DNA of 64,000 bases from Halichoerus grypus (Eukaryota; Chordata; Mammalia; Carnivora; Phocidae), in NCBI RefSeq assembly GCF_964656455.1, contig NC_135717.1:2976001-3040000 (forward strand), given 5' to 3'. The first letter of the stretch is position 1. Each line of letters opens with the position of its first letter. Below are positions 34,701 through 46,439 of the stretch, one piece after another. A program made the position numbers and the translations under genes. The notes under the pieces were generated by a model. The model made no database searches. It was not told the origin of the DNA and was given only the letters and a program-made list of their open reading frames with translations.

Positions 34701-36780
34701 ATATGTTCATTGTCATTAAAATTCTCTCATCCCAGAAAAGACTTACCTTCATTGAAATCATTTTTTAAATCCCATAAAGAAAACTTTTCTGCATGTGGTG
34801 TGGTCCTTAATCTTCTTTCCCTTTTTTGCCCAATTTAAATTTTCTGGCATTGTTTGAATGCTAATTATACTTGACAAAATTCTGTTTTTTAAGTATCTGC
34901 ATCTAAATTCTCATTAACTTGGGAAAGTACAAAGAAAATAGTTCTTTCATTTGCAGAAAGGCAAGGGTGGCAAAGCGCAGCAACAAAGTAAAAAACGATC
35001 CCACTGAAGACATATTTGTGTTTCCTGTTTCACTGCTTCGATGAGCATCTTCTTAGCCTAGACATGGACCAATATAAACAGAAGAAAGAGTACTTATAGA
35101 AACGAGTTTTAAAACATTGGTTTTTCTAAGGCATTAGTGCAAAATAAATCTCTCCTGGTTTCCCTAATTTCTGTATCTCCAGGATTCCCAAAGTGCCTTT
35201 TTATAACAGCAAGACTCGTTCCTCTAAGTGAAGATCCTTTTTTTTTAGGCCGACCCTATCCACAGTCGTCCTTTCTTCATATGTTGTTGCCCAGTTCACC
35301 ATAAAACAGTTAACTCAGAGATGCACTCTTAAAACCCCCGTTGAAATCGACCTGCTTGTCAGAAACGTAACCTGCCTTCTCTCTCTCTGCTCTCCCTTAC
35401 GTGTTTAGATGCTTTGGGAAGTGCTGCATAGAAGCATTTCTAAACCTAAGAGGTCATTTCGTTGGGGCCCTCCCCCCTCAGGACTGGAGTTTCACTGCTG
35501 CCGTTGGCAGAGGAGGACAGATAGAACCGCTCTCGGAGGTCAGCAGAGACAGGAAGCAAGGGGAGCGAGGCGCTCTCGGAGCCGTCAGGAAGACTGCAGG
35601 GGCAGGCTCTGGCCGGAGCTCGAGAATGATTCCCAGGTTCACGCCAAGGCCCTGGCCCTCTCTGGGGAGTGGGGTTCCTGGTGGGCAGTCTCAAAGCAGG
35701 GCCACCGTCCCTCTGCCGGCATGGGAAGCAGAAGCTACGTGTGAGGCCTGTTGGCTCCAGCATAGAGCCCCTCAGGTGCCGACATCTGCAGCCACCGAGC
35801 CTGCCTCTCGGGAAGTGAAGGGCTTGCTGGGTCCTCGGAACCTCTGGACTGCTTCCGCCCAGAGCGGGACACCCCCACGTCTGTGCTTGTCAGGAGAAGC
35901 GTCTCCACCACCTGCGACAGCGCATGCAGTTGATGTGTGAAACCTGCAGTCTGCAGATGTGGTCTTGAGCTTTCTAGCTTCTGCCAAGCAGGATGGTCTG
36001 CCACGGGGGGATGGGATGGAGTTGAGCAGCCATCTCTGATATCGGCCACCCTGTCTGCATCTGACATGCAATTAGCTCCTGTAGGCAAATAAGCCATATT
36101 TTATAATGTTTTCCATTAGAATTCTGCATGCTGCCCTGTTTTCATGTCATTATTTCTATACCTTTAGGTTATTTGTATGCTGTACTGAGCAGTGCCCTCT
36201 AAATGCCCCTCAGAAAACATCACTTTATAAGGGCATGGTTTTTCCCAGTACAAGATGAAGAGGTAGAAGTCAGGCCTGGACCTTCAGGCTGCATGGGCCT
36301 CCTGGCCAGTCCTGGGAAGAGGCTGCACAGGAAGCTAGAGGCTGGAATGGCAGTGTTCCTGGAGCACAGTCGGTTCCTGGGGCACACTGTCATGGCCGTC
36401 AGCCCCAACAGCTGGCTAGGGGAAGGAATCCCTCCCCCGCTCCTGCTGCCTTTCACTGGCTCTGTGGCCGATCCTTGGCAGGACTGAGCCGTTTGCTGCC
36501 TGGCGGAGGAGGCTGCAGCTGGTCTGAACCTGGTCTGTAGAGCCCCAGCCCAGCCCCCAGGACAGGGGACCATCCCAGGGTGGTTTGGGGCTGGGAGATC
36601 ATCGGTGACCATCCCACACAGAGGCCAATAACAGATGCCAAGGCAAAAAGACTTGAAAGTGATTGCCTCTGAAAGTGGGCCTGGGGACCTGGGGAGAGGT
36701 GGGACAGGGGACTGCTGTGGTCAGAGAGAGTTGGAAGTGTGGGGAAATTAACTAGAATGTTCACAATGGCCAGAGGAGCT
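31703..36780. other. Unique intronic sequence, candidate conserved region near 32.2-32.6 kb
   Basis: There is little recognisable repeat over 5 kb. 32230-32610 is free of named repeats, has unusual CpGs (ctcgcgaacgcc, gctcgccggcagcgccg), and ends in TAAT/ATTA-rich sequence, the look of a conserved enhancer-type element. 35400-36100 is GC-rich and carries a 179-residue chance frame. Confidence 0.4.
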
Positions 36781-36783
36781 CTG

Positions 36784-36980
36784 CTCCGGAGCCTATGCTC
36801 GGGTTTGAATCACAGCCCGACCACTCACCAGCTGTGTGGCCTTGGACACGTGACTTGGCCCTTCTGAGCCTCGGTCTCTAGTAATAGTGCCTAGCTCCCA
36901 GCGTGTTACGAGGATTACTTCGTGTCTGTAGGGCTGAGCAGTGTCTCATATTTGCTAAATATTACATAAGTGCTGGTTAA
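36784..36980 (+). mobile_element. MIR SINE, plus orientation
   Basis: 'gggtttgaatcacagcccgaccactcaccagctgtgtggccttggacacgtgacttggcccttctgagcctcggtctc' follows the MIR core closely, then 'taatagtgcctagctccc' and 'gtgttacgaggattac'. This is a good match for an ancient copy. Confidence 0.92.
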
Positions 36981-37835
36981 GCAGCCCCCGGCCGTGGCTT
37001 GTATGCTGAGGGCTGAGCTGGTAGACAAAACCAAAATTTATGTGAGCAGGGGCACCGAGTTGCTAGATCGACCCATCTAATAGAACTATAGCTAGTGAAA
37101 CGGGAGTCCGGAAGCAGAGTTAACCCTTGGGAACTGATTTGAATGAGACAGATGTCAGGGCTTCGGATACTATGTGGGAATTGTGGCAGAAACCATGTCC
37201 GCTGGACCAAGCCATGGTACAGATATGAGGAAAGACTTGGTGGCAGCTGTTGTTCGAAGGTTCCTCTGGGCCCACTGGTCATGAGCCCAAAGCCCATGTT
37301 CCAGTACAGGGTTCCAGATCCTACTGGCTAATGGAATAAGGCTGCTGACATGATTCCTGCATGGCCTTCATTTCTTCAAGACCCAGGCTGAGGCTGAGTG
37401 GGATGATGCCAGTAGCTCCCTGGGTTGGTGGTTTGGGGAGATTGGGGAGGCAGGGACTCACACCAAGTGCCCTCTCAGCTGCAAGAAGCCTCTAATCCCT
37501 ATCTCTGAAGGGGGAATCCATTTGGAAATAGACCTTACTCAAGGGTGATCAGTGCAAGATGTGCTCCAAGGATGTATTCAATTCTGATCCTCTGGCCAAA
37601 CACGGAACAAAGCTCCCAGATACCTGAAGTAGGCCTCTTAGAACTGCCTGACTCCAGACTGTCCTGGACCCCTACTTTATGCTGATAATGGCCAGATCCT
37701 GACCGGCACCTGCCTCTGAGGGTGGGACCCTTGCACCTCTGAACCATAGAGCGCCTGAGCACCTGCCTGGATGTACCGCTCCCTCTGTCCCTTCTTGCAT
37801 TCCTCCTCCCTTTCTTCTTACTCACTTCTAGGGAA
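36981..37835. other. Unique intronic sequence
   Basis: No exon or named repeat was recognised; short frames have no domains. Confidence 0.45.
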
Positions 37836-37839
37836 CACT

Positions 37840-37985
37840 AAAGGCTTAATTTTTTCATTTGCCTTACTAAGATGTATGTTCTTGAAGGTGTGCTGTGTCT
37901 TATACATCTTTATATTCACTGTTTCCCTGCCAAGCAGGCCCTGCAAAGAGCTGACCCTTGTTTGTTGATGAATAAATGAGATATA
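37840..37985 (+). mobile_element. L2-like 3' end, plus orientation
   Basis: 'agatgtatgttcttgaaggtgtgctgtgtcttatacatctttatattcactgtttccctgcc' and the ending 'tttgttgatgaataaatgag' resemble the L2 3' end. It is diverged and short. Confidence 0.5.
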
Positions 37986-38050
37986 CAAACAAGCCTTTTA
38001 TGCTCTTACTCTCTTTCCCACTGTCTAACTGAATGCCCTTTTCTTCTCTC

Positions 38051-38264
38051 TCCCATCCATCCATCCATTTATCTGTCTACTTATTCACCTGTGCATCCAT
38101 TTACCTATCCATCCATCCATCCATCCATCCACCCAACCCCCATCCACCCACCCACCCACCCATCCAGACACAAATCTACCTACCCATCCACTCACCAATC
38201 CATCCTTCCATCTGTCCATATGTCTGTCCATCCATCCATCCATCCATCCATCCATCCATCCTGT
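38051..38264. repeat. (ATCC)n tetranucleotide repeat, interrupted
   Basis: Two purer runs of CATC/ATCC units (about 38109-38132 and 38227-38261) are joined by degenerate ATCT, ACCC and ATCC words. Frames reading repeated Ile-His-Pro-Ser or Met-Asp-Gly-Trp are products of the repeat. Confidence 0.95.
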
Positions 38265-38596
38265 TTGTTTCTCTATACATCTCACTCTGAGCTTGTTTAC
38301 TTAACATCAGAACCATTGTTGGCTCCTGCTTAGATTCTGATACATTGTAACCTCTTCTAGCACACATTCCAGCCTAGTTTTTGACATAGAAAGCTTAGTG
38401 AATGCATTTAGGTGTAGCTTTGAAACAATGAAATATTAACATTGTACTAACTCAAGCCTTTCATACATGGGAAAGAAAAAACTCACTTCACAATAATACA
38501 CAGAATTGTGTGGGAGATAATGGAAGAAAGGACAAAGGCTAGAATCCTACAGACAGGATGATGATAAAATTCATTCTATTAAGAAGAGTGATGTCC

Positions 38597-38976
38597 CTGG
38601 GGAGGGTATGTGTTCTGGTAAGCGCTGTGAATTGTGCAAGACTGTTGAATCTCAGATCTGTACCTCTGAAACAAATAATGCAATATATGTTAAGAAAGAA
38701 AAAAAGAAGAAGAATGTAGCAGGAGGGGAAGAATGAAGGGGGGGAAATCGGAGGGGGAGAAGAACCATGAGAGATGATGGACTCTGAAAAACAAACTGAG
38801 GGTTCTAGAGGGGAGAGGGGTGGGAGGATGGGTTAGCCTGGTGATGGGTATTGAGGAGGGCACGTTCTGCATGGAGCACTGGGTGTTATGCACAAACAAT
38901 GAATCATGGAACACTATATCTAAAACTAATGATGTAATGTATGGGGATTAACATGACAATAAAAAAATTAAAAAAA
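38597..38976 (+). mobile_element. 5'-truncated LINE-1 3' end with exact 16-bp target-site duplication
   Basis: AAGAAGAGTGATGTCC occurs at 38581-38596 and again at 38977-38992. The 380-bp insert starts 'ctggggagggtatgtgttctgg' and runs through 'ggagggggagaagaaccatgagag' and 'gaatcatggaacactatatctaaaactaatgatgtaatg' to an A-rich tail. It is a recent noncoding 3' UTR fragment; the duplication shows no substitutions. Confidence 0.97.
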
Positions 38977-38992
38977 AAGAAGAGTGATGTCC

Positions 38993-39963
38993 TGTTATGA
39001 AAAACTCTACCCAGTGTCCTTTTAAAAAAGTTACAGTAACATGTAAAGAGTATAGGTTTAACATTGTGGTCTGTTCCTATAAAAGAAAATTTCTAAATTT
39101 GAAGGCAACCCTTCACTATTGTAAGATCCTATAAATGATTCACTTATTTAGCTTTGAATCTTGTCGTCTTATAGACCTCTTTGAAAAGACGTGATCATTA
39201 TTAGTAGATTAATCAGCTACACAGAAGATGTATTTTCTAATAGATAGAAAAGCTGTGTATTTGAAGATCTTCATGCTCTACAAAGGGAAGCCTGCCCAGC
39301 CGTTGACACGACTAACGCTGAATCTTTCTGCACACAATGATGGTCACTTTTAGTTTATGAAAGGCTTCCTTGTGCCTTAAATAGTCTTCAGGTTTCTTTC
39401 TGAGTGCAAACTTTTGAGTAGACCCTTGAGCCTCTGCCCTGTACAGCTTTTGCTCCCTCCTCATCTGTCTGCTCTATAGCTATTCTCAGCAACTAAGCAG
39501 TCTTGTTTTTTCTTCAGATTTGGGAAGCTATAAACTGCATCTTTTTTTTTAACCTTCCACTCCTCTGCCACTTACTGAGCTGTTGGAAGCAAGATTTAAA
39601 GTATAAATGGGTGTCAGCATTCAGAATGCCAGTTGCTTAATGGCTGTGCAGTGCGGTGATCCGGTTCTCCCGGGATCACAGAAGGGGAATGGACTGAGCC
39701 CGGAGGGGGTCAGGGACAGGGGCAGCATTCTTGCTCGGCTGCAGTCACCTTGGAAACCAGAGTTCAGTCTGCCTAAGCCTGATTAGGACCCCTCCCTGTG
39801 AAGTCTTAAAAGGGATGTCTGGGAATAGGGCCCTCCCTGCCCTGCTCTCAGGAGAGCAAGAAAATCCTCCCCGGAAGCCTGTTGCTCTGAAGGTGCCCTC
39901 CAGCCTCTGTGTGGGAGTTGGGGTCCCCAGACTTAGCACAAGCCCAACTGTCCTAGTTTTAAT
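38993..39963. other. Unique intronic sequence
   Basis: No exon or named repeat was seen. A frame at 39731-40009 has no domain. Confidence 0.45.
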
Positions 39964-39978
39964 AAACATGTTATCTTT

Positions 39979-40089
39979 TTTATTGTTTTATTTTATTTCA
40001 TCACGATAAATGCGCTCTTTCATCCCCACCCCTTAAACCTCCACCCCTCACCTCCTCCCCTCTGGAAACCATCAGTGTGTTCTCTATAC
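39979..40089 (-). mobile_element. Very short LINE-1 3' end, minus orientation, with 15-bp duplication
   Basis: AAACATGTTATCTTT lies at 39964-39978 and at 40090-40104. The about 111-bp insert is a T-rich tail complement followed by 'aaacctccacccctcacctcctcccctctggaaaccatcagtgtgttctc', a LINE-1 3' UTR complement. It is one of the shortest insertions recognisable here. Confidence 0.9.
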
Positions 40090-40104
40090 AAACATGTTAT
40101 CTTT

Positions 40105-40709
40105 ATAAAATCTCTCTAGTATGTTCCTTGAGTTCATTTTATATTTTATAATTTTACCTCCTTTAAAAAATATAAATTATTTCAGTTTTACAAAAACAAA
40201 TTTAAAAGAGCATGTCATGAATGCCCACCTACCCGACTTACAGTTTGAAGGCATAAAGCATTGCCCATGTGAGGTGTCCCGGCCTCAGGTCACAGACACG
40301 ATCCTGAATTTCCTACTTAACATTCCCATTTTGGCTGCTGTTTCTTTCATTTTTTGATAATTTTTTTTTAAATGAAAGATGTTAATACACCAATTATATC
40401 TTAGTAAGGCCAGAAAATTTTTAAAAGTGAAAAAAAAAAAAAATGAAGGCAGGAAAATAACATGTAGCAAGGGGGTGAACTCTGGGGCACACCCCACTCT
40501 ACTTCAGGGTGTGGACCTCGTACTCCCTCCTCCATGTGGCGGGCCCAGAAGACATCTGCTTTAGACCCTCTGTCTGTTGCCTTACATGAATTCTTAGGCA
40601 CTAAATTTGTCCTTTAAGGAAAGATGAATGGGCTGATTTTAAAAAATACTGGTAGAATTTTCTTGCTGTTGTCATTACTATTATGCACGAAGTTTGAACT
40701 CTGTGCCCG
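40105..40709. other. Unique AT-rich intronic sequence
   Basis: No exon or named repeat was seen; a poly-A run lies at about 40430-40443. Confidence 0.45.
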
Positions 40710-40835
40710 AAGCTTTGCACAGGCCAGCTCATGCCCTTCCTTCAGCAGTCCTGGGGGGCATCTGCTGGAGCCCTGATGAGGTCAGGCAGCTTGTCCAAGG
40801 TTAGTGGCACGGCAAACGGACTCCAGAGCCTCTCA
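40710..40835 (-). mobile_element. MIR-like fragment, minus orientation
   Basis: 'gatgaggtcaggcagcttgtccaaggttagtggcacggcaaacggactccagagcc' follows the complement of the MIR core (the 'gaggttaagtaacttgcccaaggtcacacagc' region). It is diverged. Confidence 0.6.
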
Positions 40836-42269
40836 GCCACACCCACACATCCTCACGTAGGAGATGGACTTCATTAGTGGGGGCTCAGCCTCCTCGGGCC
40901 CATGTCATGCTTCCACCAGACAACGTGCTGTACGGGAATGTTGGATACGGTGTCTTGTAAACTGAAGTCACCTGGCATGCCAGGCCAAACGAGCCTTGGC
41001 TGTCAGCGCACCCCCCAGGGCCTTCCTACAGGGAAGTCAAGTCTCACAGATCCTCTTGTGAGTTTATGAGAGAGAGGGCAGTTTAAGGGCCTAGAAACAG
41101 ATACAGAGTGCGTAGACCTCCTTCAGAAATGGAGCCCGGGGCGGGGTGGGTGGGGGTGGGCACTGGTGTCCTTAAAGAGCAACAGGGGGAGGATTGGCTG
41201 CACTCAAGGAAAGTCTTTCATCCCTCACCGGGGGCATCTGGTTGTTAAGTGTCTGTCTTTCAGCTGGCATTCTCTCCTTTCTAGGATTTATCATGAAAAG
41301 TTAAATTACAGTAAATTAAAAAGTGACACAGATTTGTTATAACCCATCACGGTAGATTGGGAGCTGAGACCTGAGGTGAAACGTCTCCTTCTGAAGTGTC
41401 AGGTGTTTTCCCTACTCCACGTGGTTACAGGATAAAGTCACAGGCGTGGGTTTATACCCATTTGTATTCTTTCTTGAGTCAAGTAGTAAAATCTGTGAAA
41501 TTGACTGATTATACTCAGAATAATATCATGAGAATGATAAATCTAGCTTCAGCTCTCATAAAATGTGTTTCTGGGAAGGTAATGACTTGTGATGAGACGC
41601 ACACACAGATATCACGAGAGTGCGAAGACATGGAATTCATAACCTTTGGCTTTCGAAACCACGGACTGCTCTGGGGGCCCAGGCGGCCTGCCTGGGGGCC
41701 GGTAACATGGAGCACGACGCTTTGTGCAGTCTGTCTTTCCCTCTCTGGATTTGCTTAGAGGCCTAAGTTCTGCTTCCTGTGACATGTCAGGGAGGAAGAA
41801 AAAATGATGAAAGGGAGAGAAAATACTTCTGCAACTCGTATAGGTTAATAAAGGGAAGACGAATGAGCTCTTTAAGTATGAGAGAATGGGATGCCCACAG
41901 ATGACCAGATAAAATGGAAGAGGCATCAAATAGAGAGAGAGGTTTCTTTGGCAGTGAAAAAGCATTTCTTACTCGAGAGGGTACTAGAAGATAGAAGTGG
42001 GTCTCAGAGTGAGCCTTTGAGGCTACTTTCCTCTTTGCATGTTGGTGTCCTTCACTGAAAGCAGAGCTCCCTGGAGACAGGGGTGCGCCTTCCTGCCTCC
42101 AGCCCAGCACGGTGCTGGTCCCATTCATCCTGGACTCCTTGCTCTGTGACACCTGGGGACCCACCTGCAGCAGACATTCTGGACTCAACCGCTTCTGACT
42201 GTCTCCCCATGACCACTGAGGTCCCAGCCCCTGCATGGCTATGTGCCCCTCTGGATTTGATGACCATAG
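40836..42269. other. Unique intronic sequence with a possible SINE remnant
   Basis: 41231-41270 ('gggggcatctggttgttaagtgtctgtctttcagctgg') resembles a decayed Can-SINE head without body or tail. 42055-42130 could be an L2-type relic. No exon was recognised. Confidence 0.4.
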
Positions 42270-44350
42270 TGCTATTCACTGTTTTTGTTTGCATTCCTTT
42301 AGTTATTCATCATGCTGAGCAGTTTTCAAATGCGCAATATTCATTTTTGTTCTTTTAATGAATTTTGTGTTTGTTTTATACATTCTTGCCAGTTTGCCTT
42401 TTGATTTTCTTGTGTTTTTTTTTTAGATAAACTAAAATTACAAATGTTATGTAGTCAGGTTTATTATAAATCTGTTTCTTTGTTATGTTACATAGTTTGC
42501 ACAGTTTGTAAAAAGTACATTTACCTTTAGCAGTTAGATACTTACTAAATTTTATTTTTGTTTTATGTTTAATTCTTAAAATTTAGTATCTTTAAACACA
42601 TACACACATCATTTTAAATGTGCATAAATATGCTCATATATGTGTTCTTCAGTTCATCTTTTCCCCCTTTTCCTTGCTGCTTCCTTCCCTGCTTCTCCTT
42701 CTCTTTTCATCTAACCCATGTTGGTAACGTAAACTGTATCTTCTCTTTTTTTTTTTTTTTGTACAGTCATATAGTCCCATGTAGATATGCACATGCACAC
42801 ACACACAGTTTTTATTGCCACCATTTGTAAAAATTGGATCACTTATTATATGCTTTTCTATATCTTTTCATACTCAACAATACTTAAAAAAAAATCATTG
42901 AGCTCAACTTGTATTGCTCCAATTCAGTCTTTTATTTTTTATTTTTTGAGAGAGAGGTAGGGGAGGGGCAGAGGGTGAGAAAAAATTTCAAGCAGACTCT
43001 TCGCTGAGCCTAGAGTCCAACACAAGGCTCAATCTCACCACCCTGAGATCAAGGCCTGAGCCAAAATCAAGAGTCTGATGCTCCACCAACTGAGCCACCC
43101 AGGTGCCCCTCCAATTCAGTCTTTTAAATGGTTCTGTGATGTCCCGCCTGTGTATGTCATAATGCATGAAGTCTTCTTCCGTAATTCCTTTTCTTGTTGG
43201 AATTTTATGTTGCTATATGGCATGAGGGAAGGATCTAATTACTTTTCTTTGCTAAATGGCTGGCTAGTATTTCCCTGATGTTTTGTTGAATCGTCTCTTC
43301 CCGTCCTGTTGACCCGCACCTCTTCCTTTTCTGCACGTTAATCATGGGTGTGTCATGTCTGTTTGGGGGCTCTCTGTGCAGATGTCAGCTTTTCATGGTT
43401 TTTGTTCACTTTCATTTGAAAACACTTTTTGATTCTGGCATAATTTTAGAGTGATAACAGAGCTGTATGAGAGTTTGGTACTCCCTTCACCCAGCTTCCC
43501 CTAATGTTAACATCTTACCCGACTCGTGTGCCTTTATCAAATCTGGGAGACTCACTTTGGTACAATGCCGCTGACTGGACTAGAGACTCCATGCAGATTG
43601 TCCCAGCTTTTCTCTTCATGCCCTGCTCCTGGTTCAGGCTCCAATCCCAGACCCCGTGTGCCATTTGTCCTCATGTCTCTTTGGTCTCCCCCAACCTGTG
43701 ACACTTGTCTTTTCTTGTCTCTCGTGACCTTTACACTCTTGACAAGGAGCACTGGTCAGTTGTTTCATAAACTGTCCCCCAGTTTGGGCTTAGCTGGTAT
43801 TTTCTCGTGTTTAGGCTTTGTTGTAGGAAAGGAGGAAGAGTCCCAGAGGGTGAACTTCTCACCACAGTGATCAGGGCCGCAGGGATTGCTGCTGATGTCA
43901 GCCCTGGTCACTTGGTCCAGGTGATGTCGGCCGGCTGCGTCCCCCGGAAAGTTCCTATTTCTTCTTTCCCACCTTGTGTTCTTAGTCTGGCCACGTGCAA
44001 GCTCCACCCACTGGAGAGAATTTGTGGATATAAGTTAAAACCACCACAAAAATAAATATTGGGGTAGATACTTTGAGGTTATACAAATATCCTGTTTTTC
44101 CTCAAGTTCTGCTCCCTAATTTTACCAGTCATCAAGTGGCTCTTGTCTGTTTCAACTCTTTCTGTGGATTTCTCACAGTGGCTTTTCTGCTCTCCCCATT
44201 CCTTCCACATTTACTAATCCAAATCCTCCTGTAAGGAAAATTTATCCTTCCTCCTTCAATTACCTGTTATTCAATCATTATTTATAATGGTATGGGTTTA
44301 ATGTCATTCTATAACTGATAGGATCTTAATTCTTCCTTTAAAAACAATCT
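42270..44350 (-). mobile_element. Ancient LINE-1 (L1M/L1ME) tracts, minus orientation
   Basis: 42280-42900 and 43127-43340 look like complements of old LINE-1 3' sequence. 43440-44290 is the clearest part: 'tttagagtgataacagag', 'tgtcctcatgtctctttggtctcc', 'ggagcactggtcagttgtttcataaactgtcccccagtttgggctt' and 'ctccccattccttccacatttactaatcc' follow the L1ME 3' end in order. It is related to the copy at 12.6-14.9 kb. No coding capacity. Confidence 0.75.
42935..43108 (-). mobile_element. Can-SINE, minus orientation, with exact 18-bp target-site duplication
   Basis: CTCCAATTCAGTCTTTTA occurs at 42917-42934 and 43109-43126 without change. Between the copies, the tail complement (tttttattttttgagagagagg) leads to the head complement 'caactgagccacccaggtgcccc'. 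The insert itself is somewhat diverged, although the duplication is perfect. Confidence 0.97.
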
Positions 44351-46124
44351 GCGGTCTATTACTTTTTCATTCTTCTTAAAACTTAAAAAATATTTATTTT
44401 CCATTTTCAGAAAGTTCAACTGGGTTGTTCCTTAGAACTTTGGTAAACTTTTCAACTAAATCTAGAAAGAAAGTATATTGTTATGATCCAGTAATTATGT
44501 TACCTGGAAGTGTGGCACACTTGTCTGTGTCCCCACTCGTTCCCCTGAGACCTCTTCTGGCTTCTCCATGCTGAAGGCACATGACTGTGTTAGGTATCAT
44601 TTATTCTAGAATGACAGCCAAGGCTCCGTAACCTCTCTTTATACTTGCCTGGGTTTACTTGTTTTGCAGGGTGGCAAATTTGGAGCTCTCTGCTTTTGGT
44701 ATCTATTTAGATATTTATCTTACTGACTAGATTGCTATATCATGGGTGCTTGGTTCATGTTTTTTTCTAACTTTATTCTACTTTTCTTTTTTCCTTTTCT
44801 GGGTTAAGCTTTGGTTCCATGTCTCTATGAGATGGAACAGTATATCTTTCCCAGAGTTATGTAGCTAGTTAGGTTTTTGCATGTGCTTCATTAGCACCTT
44901 CAAGTACGTACAATAAAAACCAGATTTTTTTTTTTGTTAGATTACAGCAGGGGTGTGGATTTAGCACTTGATCCCCTGACTTTTATGAGAAGGCTTCAGT
45001 ACTGTAGGTTTTCTGCTTTATAGTCTGATGAACTGAAGGGAAGGGAGCAATTCTATTTTCTTATTTAAAAAAAAATCTGTTCCTGTCACCTCTTAGCCGA
45101 TTTGGTATTTGAGTAATGTCATATACATATCTTTATTAATATTATTCATCAGTGAAAATGTCCAGCCACATTGATGTGCTCTTGACTAACTACTAGTTAT
45201 CTTTCTGTAAAGCAAAGTGCTGTTTCCTCTGCTGTCACACACCAGATGATTCATAAAGTACCACAGTGTTCAGAGTTATCAGTATCACTCCTACACAGCT
45301 TATTCCTGTATCAAAAGAGGAAAGTCCTTTGTGCACTTTGAGATATCTTATCCACCTGCAGAGGCGTGCTGGAAGCCCTGGTATACCAGCAGTCTGGCCT
45401 CACCTTTCCCTGACTCTGCAGACTTGTTCTTGTCCTAAGTCTGGGTTCTGGTTAAGCTAACTCCCTTTAACTTTCTCTTTTTGTCAACCCCTTTGTTCCT
45501 CCTGCCCTAACTGAAATGTCCCAAACTCAGATAGTTGTACAATGAAATGCAGTTTTTAGCAAATTCCTTCATTTTACTAATACATCCCAAAGCACAGTTG
45601 AACTAGCTGTACTAAGCTGAGAGTTTGGGAGCAAAAGAAGACACAGAAGACACATCCCTTTTTCATTTAGGAGGCATTCTTGTGTAATTAGCTATTTCAT
45701 ATAATGGGATTTTTTAAAATAGACAAAAGTAATATTTTATCACCATAACTTTTTTTTCTTTGTGGTAGCTTTAATGAAAACTTTTCTAATATGTCTCTAC
45801 CTTTCTTTGGAGCATAGTGCATATAATTTATTCTCTTTTCAATATCACCACAAGGTTATAATTAAAAGCATAAATTCCTGTTTCATGACCCTGAGAGTCT
45901 ACTGAATTGTTCAATCCCTTTTTTTCTTAAATTCACCGACTGGCCTCAGCTGTGCATTTTGCATTCTTGTAGCTACATTTATTACTTTATTTATGTCCAT
46001 TTTTGATTGTCACTGTGCTGACAGTATCCCTGTCCCTTTCATCCTCCCTCCTTGGCTCCGAGGGTCTCTCTTCAAGTTTGACCAAAGCAGGAAGTGGGCT
46101 TCCCATTGATATGATCTGGAAGGT
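44351..46124. other. AT-rich intronic sequence, possibly more LINE-1 relic
   Basis: Scattered phrases resemble old LINE-1 sequence (44540-44700), but I cannot delimit an element. No exon was recognised. T-runs lie at 44927-44935 and 45752-45759. Confidence 0.4.
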
Positions 46125-46270
46125 TCCACATGACGTGGATGCTCTTACCTCCTTAGCTTCCTTGGACATCCTGTAATGCACCAAGCCTGTCTCATCACGG
46201 GGCCTTGCACTTGGTGCTCTCTGTCTGGATGCTCTAAACTTGGTTTCATGTGGCACATCCTATTTTATTA
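46125..46270 (+). mobile_element. L2-like fragment, plus orientation
   Basis: 'ggggccttgcacttggtgctctctgtctggatgctct' corresponds to the L2 phrase 'ggcctttgcacatgctgttccctctgcctggaa...'. The match is short and diverged. Confidence 0.6.
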
Positions 46271-46439
46271 TTCCATTCTCACTCTCCAGCATTTGTCTCT
46301 CCTAGAAAACTGCAGTGAGAACCGTGGACCACCGGTATGCTCTAGGAGGGTAAAACGGCTTGTTGGTTTTCATTTCCAGACCGTTCTGTCCCATAAAATG
46401 ATTTCGGAGTGTTCTTTCTTTTGCTTTCCTCTGGCATAG

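Noticed and set aside
35401..35940. 179-residue plus-strand frame in a GC-rich patch
   Set aside because: No domain or splice signals in context. Overlapping frames of similar length on both strands show it is a composition effect.
38033..38333. Ile-His-Pro-Ser or Met-Asp-Gly-Trp repeat peptides
   Set aside because: Translation of the ATCC tetranucleotide repeat.
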